Positions 55,081-64,000 of a stretch of DNA of 64,000 nt are shown piece after piece. The position numbers and the translations under genes were made by a program. The notes under the pieces were generated by a model. That model saw only the letters and a program-made list of their open reading frames with translations, had not been told where the DNA came from and ran no database searches. This DNA comes from Spirometra erinaceieuropaei (Eukaryota > Platyhelminthes > Cestoda > Diphyllobothriidea > Diphyllobothriidae). Position 1 is the stretch's first letter. Each line of letters starts with the position of its first letter. The stretch spans positions 739,427 through 803,426 of the forward strand of contig CACRXP010000171.1 of assembly GCA_902702965.1 (NCBI GenBank). The letters run 5' to 3'.

Positions 55081-57190
55081 CGGCAACGAGGGTCGAACAG
55101 TTAAGTTACTAAACGCAGTGACGTGCGTGCTTATTGTTATCTTATGCAAAATGTGGCGTGCTAAATGACATCATTCTTTTGCCTTGCCAAGATGCGCAGG
55201 CGCGGTACATTTGTTTGCAGCGAAATTCCATTGATCATCTCGCCAGTCAGGAAGTGTTTTCTGCAAATAGACTAAGGAATATGCTGGTTTTGCCAAAAAC
55301 ACCTAGATAAGCTTAGGCTCTGGTCACGTCTTCTGAACGCGGCACCGCGATGTTTGGCTTTCTTTTGCCTGGCAGTAATTCATGAATATAGGTGAAACAA
55401 AGATAAGTTCTGGCAGTGTGCAAGCATAGACAATTTTGGGTGTTTTCACTTATAAATATAAACGTGGTACTTAGTAAAAATCATTAGCATTTATTTCAAG
55501 CATTGAAAGTATCCATCAACATTTCCAGACTATTAGTTATTGCAGTCCTTGGGTAGCAAGACATATCCCCTTCGCAGTTTATATTCCATGAAGGGGTACT
55601 CGTCCATTTTAAACCAATTTGATCATCACATCTTTTGAGACTGTGAAGCGTCCACTGAAATACTACCGTATCAGCCCGACCATTAAAGCTCCTTACGAAG
55701 TATACAACATGGTTTATGTTTTTTGAAAAGTTTTATAAGCCATTCATGGCATTCTCATGATAGCCTTCTTAACATCGAAAGCACACAGATGGTAGTTTGG
55801 GAATTCCCGAACGCAAGCGCACCCGCAGGTCGAGATCAAAATCATCTGACAATTTAAAAATCGAATTCAAATCCGAAGCATGCACTTTCTTCGTAACTCA
55901 ATGATTAAAAGAAATTAGATTTATTTCCATTCCATCAAATCAAACTGCGTTATTACGCGTTATATTCACTCAAATTGCTAGAAATAAGTGCATTTAAATG
56001 ACGGAATCCCGAGGGGCCCGAAATATCTACACTCAGCAAACAGGTGCTCTCCTTTGGAGAGGTTCAAATTTATCCCTCACTGCAAACGACCCGCTGAGAA
56101 AATGCTCCGATAACATTAAAATGGCCCTCTATGATACAGCCCACAGTCTCCAAGCGTTAGGGTTAACTTGACGGTGCAGAAAAGTTTTCACTTTCGTGAA
56201 AAAGAATATTTAGGTCGGCTGAGGGGCTAGACCACCTGACTGGAAATCGGGTGATCGATGGTTCTGCCCGGTGTTATGGTACATATTCTTGTGAAATTTT
56301 CAGCTTGTCTTGGGGCAGTGATGTCACGTTAGTTATCAACGCATCTAACCATGGTCTCCACGAATGTAAGAAAAAACTGTCTGATGCTTGTTCCACAAAT
56401 TGCTATCTTGCAAAGACACCACGTCCTCCGAGGTTATTTATACGTACAGTGGCATTTAGCGTGAATGTTTTAAACTATTTTACGTAAAGATAGCTGAAAA
56501 CGCAAAGGTTTTCGGGCTTTATTTGACTGCTGATTTGTGTCTAGAGCTAAGACTGGTAATCACTGACATCATCATAGTCCAGGATATGTTTTTTCGTTAT
56601 TTCATTTTGTCAGTTTTGATTATCGTCGGGATTAGTGCTTTTGGAAGACGGCTGTAATTGCTGTTAAAATTACTGACCGCTTCGATCTTGGGCATGCAGC
56701 AACCACAGCCGAACATGTGTACAAGGAAACTCCGAGTTTTGCGCCCGAAGCACGCATATTTTATCAAAAGTGACATCAAAAATCAGCCCAGAAATGTTTG
56801 AACGCATTGGCATCTCTTTTAGCCACTCATGTGTCGCAGTGTCACAAGCTTCGAAGACATGTCGGCCTTTTTCTAATTGTTGCATCATGTTTTGAGTTTG
56901 AGATGACTATCACTGCCGTCATGCCAGTCAGTAGTAGGCGCTTTTTTCTCAACTGTCCTATATCTGATTATATTTAGGTTAATTTCAATCATGTCAATCC
57001 TGATTATCGATTTTCGAAGGCGGTATCAGACGGACGTAGACGGAGACATGGTTCCAGTCGACCAGGGGTTGAGTCCTTAGAATGCAACTAAAGCTCTGGA
57101 CAAAAATTATATCCTCATGACGTTTTGGGTCAACTCTCGAACGATTATCATAGACTACAACATATATCGTGAAGATCACTGTGATAATAT
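55081..57190. other. Non-coding interval with no recognised feature
   Basis: Both strands were read for ORFs and known repeat landmarks. Nothing convincing was seen. Confidence 0.45.
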
Positions 57191-57194
57191 GTGT

Positions 57195-57360
57195 ATTTAA
57201 GGAGCACACACTGTCGGTAAGGAAAAGGAAGACTGGAATGGCCAACTCCGGCTTGTTAACAGTCGTCAGCCAACCATGTTCATCTCCGAGTTAGACAACC
57301 CCGGGACCCGAAATCGTCGCCGGTTGGTTAGAAACCCAACGACATAATTAGTAGGAGGCA
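57195..57360 (-). mobile_element. Decayed tRNA-derived SINE, minus orientation
   Basis: On the minus strand the tail GGCTGACGACTGTTAACAAG and GGCCATTCCAGTCTTCCTTT are clear. The head with a box-B-like CCGGCGACGATTTCGGGTCC is diverged. Confidence 0.6.
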
Positions 57361-57736
57361 TCCAACTAACCCAGTCGTCTCTACGAGACTCCACTTAATG
57401 CTGTTTCAGCAGACTCATCTGACAAAACTGTCTTTATCCCCGAATGGATGGGTCAATTTTAGGGTAAGGTGATATCATGCTAACAGCAAATGTAAAGGAT
57501 AAGTCATAACCAGGGTAAGGTTACAATCGAGAAGTGGTTACTATATTTATCTACATAGGCGTTATTTGGTAGAGCTTCCCGTCAGCTTGCGTTTTCAGTC
57601 CCGTCTTGGCAGACAGGGTATCTCCTCTTTCTTCTTTTCGACTACGCCTCTCTGGGGTCCCAATCGTGTAACCTGTATTACCAACATTCCCGTAGGACAC
57701 TCTCCCTAGTTTCTATTATTTCGACCCCGGTTATAT

Positions 57737-58705
57737 GCAGTGGATGACAGATCTCATGAAATGTTTACAGGAATTCAGAAATGCGTTTTCGATTAGAAGG
57801 GATTACTTTGTTGGCGCTGTTGTATTCATTATCATGGGGCATAACCCCCTAATAATTTAGACTTGACATGATGTCAGCTTTTGAATAAGCTGCTTTCCAA
57901 TCTCCGGTAAGAAAATGACTACTAAGGTGGCCTGCATTTTTCACACTGATTTTCAATGGTCTTGCAAATCCGAATATGGTTTATAGGAACGAGGAACAGA
58001 ACTATGCTTTCTTTCAGTCGTTTGATAGAGAATCAGGTCGTCTTCGTATTTTATACTCGAAGAAGGAGCGTAATTAGGTTTAAACAGGTTTTCTGATTAG
58101 AGGATTTTTAAAACCGTGCAATGTCCATTCATACTGCATCGGACCTGTCAGGTTGCTTGTGCTCCTCATGGAATTTTTACCATGGTCCTCATCCATTGCA
58201 AAATTTTATGGGCTCTATATGGTATCTTCCTAAAGTCATAGAAGAATGTGGAATTTTCTTTACGCGAAACGCATGCTGCTTGTAGACTGAAATCACTAAG
58301 CGCTAATAGAACGACTGATTAGGCTCCAATTTATTCGGGAATTAGAAAACTTTTTTAAAACCTAATTACGTTTCTTCGTCGAGTATAAAATACAAAGACG
58401 ACCTGATTCTCTGTCAAACGATTGAAAGAAAGCATATTTTTGTCCGTGGTTTCTACAAAATATATTCGAATTTGCATGGCTATTGGAAGTCAATCTGAAA
58501 ATTTGGGCTACTTAGATAGTCATTTTCTTACTGAGTTCGGTTTCGACAGAAGATTAAAAAGAATTGTATTCAAAAGTTGACATCCTGCGGAGTCCGCAGT
58601 AAGATAATTTGTAATACAACCGCGGCTAAGCTATCTTTCGGTATCGAAAATGCATTTCAGAATTCCTTACAAAATCTCATGAGTTCGGTCACTCACTTTA
58701 CTTCA
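57737..58705. mobile_element. Foldback MITE-like element, second nearly complete copy
   Basis: It starts CAGTGGATGACAGATCTCAT and ends CTCATGAGTTCGGTCACTCA. The arms carry the same landmarks as 47951-48950 (TTTTCGATTAGAAGGGATTA against TCTTTCGGTATCGAAAATGC). Its length, about 970 bp, is close to the other copy. Confidence 0.7.
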
Positions 58706-59139
58706 TCTCTGTCTTGTCAGTTTCAATACATTTCGTTCCGTTAAAAAATTGAAGGTGCCAGCCCAAAAAAGGGAATTTAGCCTTGAGGGCTGTTTCCGCT
58801 GACACACGCTGACTCACTCAGAGGATGAATTGTTTGCTGAACATCCCCATCTAGACTTGCCACACATGAACCGTCTCTCTCATCATTTACCCCAGCGGAT
58901 TGAAATCTTGCCTAGGTTAGACGTGAGTTTTTGTCAGGCGAAGTTCCACCTGTAAAACCGGTGTTGGCAGAGTGAATCACAGGCACACCGCTGACGTTCT
59001 GTGTATTTATGGCATGAAAGGTCGGAATGGCTGCTTCTCACCCATCAGTTCTCATCAGCTAGATCTGCTTAACCATAAATGTGAAGCACCTGGGAGTTGG
59101 ACCCTGGATGGTTGGGCACTGAATCGAACATTCACGCAG

Positions 59140-59335
59140 CTCAACCGTCATTTCCGACGATGTCCACCGTGTGCCCCAAAGCGTGCTGACAGCAGGCACG
59201 GTGAATTGTGCGTGAGGTAATTTATGATGAAAGTCGACTTGCGCAACATCTACCGCACCCTCTCCTCCTCCTCCTCCACCTGTTTCGGATGCCAAGACAG
59301 AGTCAAGGAGACCAGGGGCGGGAGAAGGACGCAGA
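59140..59335 (-). repeat. Composite tail repeat fragment, minus orientation
   Basis: The minus strand reads GTGCGGTAGATGTTGCGCAA and CACACGGTGGACATCGTCGG, matching the last subunit of 15421-16640. Confidence 0.65.
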
Positions 59336-59504
59336 TGAATGACGTGGTCGTTCCTGCACCTTGGCGCTCCACTAAACAGTCCCTGGTCCGCGCCTGAAAA
59401 GGCCTGTTTCGAAAGAGTTACTCCAAGTTCGCGCATTTATTTCCTCGGAAATTAAACAAGGCAAGTTGAAACTGGAGTTCATATACCAGAAAACACACGG
59501 GGAA

Positions 59505-59596
59505 AGCTTGGGGACCCACTGACGAGCCGAACCCCTCGCAGCTGCGTCAGGCAGCGGCACAAGATCGGCGAAACACGCGTGTCTGGGCTTTTAGCT
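59505..59596 (+). ncRNA. Type I hammerhead ribozyme (first unit)
   Basis: Core CTGACGA is at 59519-59525 and GAA at 59570-59572. Stem I CCCA/TGGG, stem II GCCGA/TCGGC and stem III ACAC-GC-GTGT are intact. Predicted cleavage is after C59583. Confidence 0.85.
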
Positions 59597-59849
59597 AATA
59601 CCTGTGTTGTTAGTACGGTAAATTATTGCACAATGCTATACTACTGGCTGCCTGTTGGCGGTTTGTGAATATTAAGCGGTTATTCCGCAGTAGCTGATGG
59701 ATTTCAGCTCAAATATTCATATCAAACTTTGGACCGTGCCTGAAAAGGCCCGTTTCGAAGGACTTACTCCAAGTTCGCGCATTTATTTCCTCGGAACTTA
59801 AACAAGGCCAGTTGAAACTGGAGTTCATATACCAGAAAACATACGGGGA

Positions 59850-59942
59850 AAGCTGGGGGACCCACTGACGAGCCGAACCCCTCGCAGCTGCGTCAGGCGG
59901 CGGCATAAGATCGGCGAAATACGCGTGTCTGGGCTTTTAGCT
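59850..59942 (+). ncRNA. Type I hammerhead ribozyme (second unit)
   Basis: Core CTGACGA is at 59865-59871 and GAA at 59916-59918. Stem III reads ATAC-GC-GTGT, where a C-to-T change converts one C-G pair to U-G and keeps the helix. Predicted cleavage is after C59929. Confidence 0.85.
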
Positions 59943-60286
59943 AATACCTGTGTTGTTGGTATGGTTAATCATTGCACAGTTCTATGACATAATCTCCCGT
60001 AGGTAGTCTTCCCTACTCAGAATGATAATAAAACCTCCTATATCAGCAACCAGAATGATGTTTTCATCCTTTTTTAAAGGAACGCAATGTCTCCTCTTCA
60101 CAAGGCAGTTTTGCGAACGTTTTTCGAATCTTTAAAAACCGCAAGGTAATGCTGCGGCAGGTGCCTCAGTGTGCGCTATGTCTGCCGACAGCCAAGTCTG
60201 CCACCGAACTCAAAAACGTTGGTATTTGTTATGGTACGCAAATCAGACTCCGTGTTGGTCCAGCGCATCAACCACGACATCTGTTT

Positions 60287-60299
60287 GGGGGGGGGGGGG
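60287..60299. repeat. Poly-G tract
   Basis: Thirteen G in a row. Confidence 0.9.
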
Positions 60300-60559
60300 C
60301 ACGTTGCCTGCGCAGGGTCAGGTCTGATTGACGTCTGGGTGATACGTAATATAGAAGTGATCTTAGAAGTATGGTCTTCAGTCGAACACTCCTTCATTGC
60401 ATCACGCCCCCGTCGCCCGTCGCCCCTCGGTTATTACGGGGAATATTAATTATATTGGTTGGACGATCACTGATCAGGTTACGGTATTTGGTGTTTTTAC
60501 TATTGGTCAAAATCCTGAACAAGCATTGTGAGGGCCAGAAGCAGAGGAATAGATCGTCA

Positions 60560-60810
60560 AGGTGCAGGCCATACTGCGCCGTATGCCTGCGCCATCTCAG
60601 CCTCTGTTCGTCTTGACTCTGTCTTCATAGCGTGCTCAGGTGGGGAAGGAGAGAGTGCGGTAGATGCAGCGCAAGTCTTCACCTACTATAGACTAAATTA
60701 TGCGCAAGTCACCGTGTCTGCTTCAACTCGCTGTGGAGCACACGGTGGACATCGTCGGATACGGCGGTCGGCCTGCCACCAATATTGTCAGCTGCTATGT
60801 GACGGACTGC
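60560..60810 (+). repeat. Composite tail repeat fragment
   Basis: GAGAGTGCGGTAGATGCAGC and GGACATCGTCGGATACGGCG match the last subunit of the composite repeat. Confidence 0.65.
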
Positions 60811-61189
60811 GAAGGAAGTATTATCATTTATCTGCTTGCTCTCGTAATGACGTCGCAGAAATTAATCACTTCACAAACATACGTTATTCACTCCCACAAT
60901 GTGCCCATTCACCGAATTTTTATTTGGTTCAACATAGCGCTCCCTGACTGTACTCGTTAATCCCGGCAAGACATGGCTATGTAGCAGCACTTGATTGACA
61001 GAATAGTGTTGATTTACTTAATTATTTTCCGTTGGTTTGATTTAGTTGGCATGGTTTTGCTGTGCATTGCGGTGAGTGTTCTGTTGGCGGATTTGTTTCT
61101 TCGTCTACCATCTTGGTCCAACGCCGATCGTCCTTCCTGGCTTTCGGCCCATTGTCTCCTTCTAACATCCGCGTTAGATGTATCAGAAT

Positions 61190-61290
61190 TAGAGTTGAGG
61201 ACTGCGGTTAAAAGTCAGGGGTTAGGGTTGGGGTCGGGTTTAGGGGATAGGAGTTAGGCTTAGGAAATATTGTTAGGGGTAAGGACAACT
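61190..61290 (+). repeat. Degenerate TTAGGG-like tract
   Basis: The segment contains GGGGTTAGGGTTGGGG, then GGGTTTAGGGGATAGG, GAGTTAGGCTTAGG and TTAGGGG. This resembles an old interstitial telomeric-type repeat, TTAGGG being the usual animal unit. Confidence 0.55.
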
Positions 61291-63050
61291 CTTTATCAAT
61301 TACTCAGAATAAAGCCGCTCATTTCCAATATCTAGTCTCTTGCATGCAATTACTTAACTTCGACGCCTGTGCATTCCGCGGCCCACTTGTAAAACCCCTA
61401 TTGCCACCAGTACCGTATCACAAGTGGCAGGCGTTTGTTTACCTCGAGTGCGGTAACCTCGATACATCTGACCGATAATTCCTCGTACGCGTAAATTTCA
61501 TGCAAATTTTTTCTCAATTATGGTGCGTTCGTTCTGTCTCGTTCTGTTTTGATGTGGTAAATATACTATTGCTTCATTTTGTCGACTGTACTGTTCATTC
61601 TAGTACCGGAAGTTTCCACCTCCACTGAATCCTCTTACGCTCCCTTTTATACAATTTACTCACAGAACCTAAGTACTTGTGATATGCTAAGGGCTATTGG
61701 TAAACGCATCACAACCAATGTATCTACACAGACGATTCACTGACTGGTAAGAAAGACACGAAATGTCTCTTTCCTAACCTCAACGTTACAGTTGGAAATA
61801 AGTGAGAATTCTCCGCCAGAAGTGTCTGCCGGGCCACATCGTCTGATTGAGTAGTCTAAATCACTAAAGAACTTGTACCTATGCTCGTAAATAGGTTTTG
61901 AGAACTTCTCGTAATTTCATCGATCCACCGCCATCGCTGATATAATAGACGCGCGCAAGGACTGTTTTAACGAACTGCCTCAAACCAATCAGCGGTCGAA
62001 ATTCATGACCAATACCTATCGTCCGCGCTGTTTGTCTGTTAGATATAGATTGAGCCTCTTACTGAAGTTGCATACTCACGCACTGTAAAGAAACTCTGTC
62101 TACGAATGCCTTCCGACGCGGGTCAACATTTGAAAGAAGGTAAGCATAAGGACCTCCATTGTTTGCTAAGTTTGAAAAATGTTCTTGGAATTAAGTCGTT
62201 TAATTTATTTGCCTTAATGTCCTATATAATATCCACCTTCCATGAGGTCCCGCTGCTTACGAATTCGTTTTCTGTGAATAGCTACAGGCGCGGTCTCAAG
62301 TAAGCGCTCATGCAGAGATCAAAACACTCTGTTTTACGGAAAAACATATATGTAATAGGCCCTAAACTTACATAGTTTGAAGGGTTTCTTCACTCAGTTT
62401 AGTATCATCTACACGCCTTTAAGGAATAGGGAGAGAATCGAGTCTAACGAAATTCCGGTCACTGAAACGGCATTAGCAGAGTTTGTTTGATTGTTGTGGT
62501 AAAAGCGGGATTCTGCCTTAGACGCTGCATGTTGTATTTCCTCCATATCAGATGAGAAAATAAAAAATCACTTATATCGTCCCATATATTTTCAGCGGAA
62601 TCACTGAACACAGCATTAGTTACTTCTATTCAGTCAAGAAAAAAAGTTTTCTAATCGTATTCAGCCATTGTTTTCTGCGATGGAAACAGCACTCAGAGAG
62701 TCGGACTTTTACATGGAGCTTTAAAAGTACCCATTCACTATTGAGTTCACCTTTGTCGTCCCATAAAAAACAAGTTCACCAAGAAAAGCGTTTGTAAAAA
62801 ATGTTTTGGTTAAGATAATAGTTGTCCGGAAGACGTCTGTTAAGCAAGTCATTCGGGCAGCCCTTTCTTGGGCTGCAGCTTACTCCTAGGTGGCTAACGA
62901 TGTAAGTTCAGACAAAAACCTCGTCTCCAGTGTTTGGCTCTTTTCACAATAATCAAATTCATCGGTGGTTTAACCCTGGTGGATTTTTTCATTACAGCGG
63001 ACAACGTTTTCATTCGGATGATCTTCTTATTCCCTATCCCTTTATTCCAG
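61291..63050. other. Non-coding interval upstream of the GST exons
   Basis: No convincing ORF or repeat was seen. The first coding exon of the GST gene should lie here or further left, but I could not identify it. Confidence 0.4.
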
Positions 63051-63865
63051 GTGATCCAGAACCCACCATCAACCCGGATAAGATCACACTCTATGAGATG
63101 CATTTATGTCCCTTCTGTCAGCGCGTTCGATACACCCTGGATTACCACGAAATACCGTAAGAAAGTCTATCATACGGCTCATTTCATATCTCCTTCTACC
63201 CCTAAATGCACACACTATATCAAGTAGGCAATGCAAACTATGAATTTTCCTATGAACTCAATGACCTGTCATCGCAAATTCCTCGTTGCCGGTTATCGCA
63301 TTCGAGAGAATCCACAGTTAGGGACGGTGTTGATGAGTGGTAGTAATCAATCCACAGCAGGACGTTTAATACTGCTTTGTTAAATTCAGTTGTTTACCTA
63401 CCAAGTTGACTTTTCGACGACAATAGAATTAGGCTAGAGTGTTGTACAAAATATTAATCAAGGCGGATATGACTTTTCCTGCTAGCACCCGATATACCCA
63501 CTGATCAAAGTATCATAAGTGGGCGTTTTCTTTAATAAGAAGTCGTCCAAAACATTCTTACATGGATTACCCTTTGCCACCCCTCCTTATGCGTACATGT
63601 TTGTTTTGTCTTCATCTCGCCATAATGAATTGTATCACTCGATTTCAGATACGACCGCATATTAATCAGTGTTGGTTCCAAGCCCAGCTGGTATCTTCAG
63701 ATGAACCCAAAGGGAAAGGTCCCGCTACTGATGCATCATGGTCTGAAAATGATCGATTCGGAAGTTATCATGAAGTACGTCGATCAGCTAAAAGGCGCCG
63801 AAAATTCTTTACTGAGTGTCTGTGGCGAAGAGGGCTTTCAAAAGGCTTTGGATATGTCGTCTTCC
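63051..63865 (+). CDS. Omega-class glutathione S-transferase-like gene, two internal exons
   Basis: Exon 63051-63156 (106 bp) follows a pyrimidine-rich acceptor (tttattccag) and ends at GTAAGA. It encodes INPDKITLYEMHLCPFCQRV and then RYTLDYHEIP. Exon 63649-63865 (217 bp) follows gatttcag and ends at GTAAGT. It encodes PYDRILISVGSKPSWYLQMN, PKGKVPLLMHHGLKMIDSEV and IMKYVDQL. The introns are phase 2 between the exons and phase 0 after 63865. The thioredoxin-fold start with CPFC (the omega class uses a catalytic Cys instead of Tyr/Ser), KPSWYLQMNPKGKVPLL and the DSEVIMKYVD glutathione-binding segment fit GST omega. The family acts in glutathione-dependent thiol transfer and dehydroascorbate reduction in the cytosol. 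The first exon and the C-terminal helical domain are outside what can be seen. Confidence 0.85.
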
Positions 63866-64000
63866 GTAAGTATTTTAAATCCCTCCCTTTCCTCCATAAT
63901 AAATCACGTAGATCAAATTGACTGTTGACTTGTTGGATGGGCTTACGGCTATTCTTTAGATCTTTTCTTTTGGTCGACGAAATCACCCTCTTCAACTTGT

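Larger units (their letters stand above)
59383..59990 (+). mobile_element. Retrozyme-like tandem repeat, ~1.75 units of 346 bp
   Basis: Two head-to-tail units start at the TGAAAAGGCC landmarks 59395 and 59741, 346 bases apart. Each contains a complete hammerhead, so exactly one 346-base monomer lies between the two predicted cleavage sites (after 59583 and after 59929). The array ends abruptly near 59987. The units are nearly identical to 26455-26800, indicating recent spread. Confidence 0.87.

Overview
The window looks like nuclear DNA from a large, repeat-rich flatworm genome, most probably a diphyllobothriid (pseudophyllidean) tapeworm. That placement is inference. It rests on the combination of chymotrypsin-fold protease genes with short exons, an APE-type LINE whose ORF ends in C2H2 zinc fingers, many Penelope-like elements (PLEs), and hammerhead-ribozyme repeats resembling those known from flatworms. 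No bacterial operon structure, rRNA, functional tRNA or CRISPR array was seen.

The host genes are three tandem serine-protease paralogues on the minus strand and one omega-type glutathione transferase on the plus strand at the right edge. Protease A (389-1717) loses its catalytic-Ser exon off the left edge. Protease B (19045-24333) and protease C (36737-42281) each show four exons of exactly 119, 325, 233 and 183 bp, with consistent phases, GT-AG splice sites and an AATAAA signal just after the stop. All three have a chymotrypsinogen-like CGVxxV propeptide start but no recognisable R-IVGG activation site. In B the Cys191-Cys220 pair next to the S1 pocket is lost at both ends. A and B lie in a segmental duplication (about 1-5850 against 20060-28640), so insertions can be read against empty sites.

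Layout: 1-5850 duplicon copy A; 5960-18300 a nest of retroelements (inverted LINE copies, PLEs, composite tail repeats, one assembly gap at 7010-7243); 18900-28640 gene B and duplicon copy B; 29200-36000 PLEs, foldback repeats and SINE remnants; 36700-42300 gene C with insertions in its introns; 42400-62900 mostly AT-rich non-coding DNA with foldback MITEs, SINE and composite repeats; 63051-63865 two GST exons.

The most interesting structure is non-coding. At least two unrelated-looking groups of type I hammerhead ribozymes can be read by eye. One sits in ~346 bp head-to-tail repeats (retrozyme-like; 26455-26888, 59383-59990 and a decayed minus-strand dimer at 37012-37500). The other sits just downstream of PLE C-termini (30801-30843, 34225-34267, 40886-40927, 50177-50220), with a four-base palindromic stem III (ACGT or AGCT) that would favour dimeric folding. 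All ribozyme activity is inferred from sequence.
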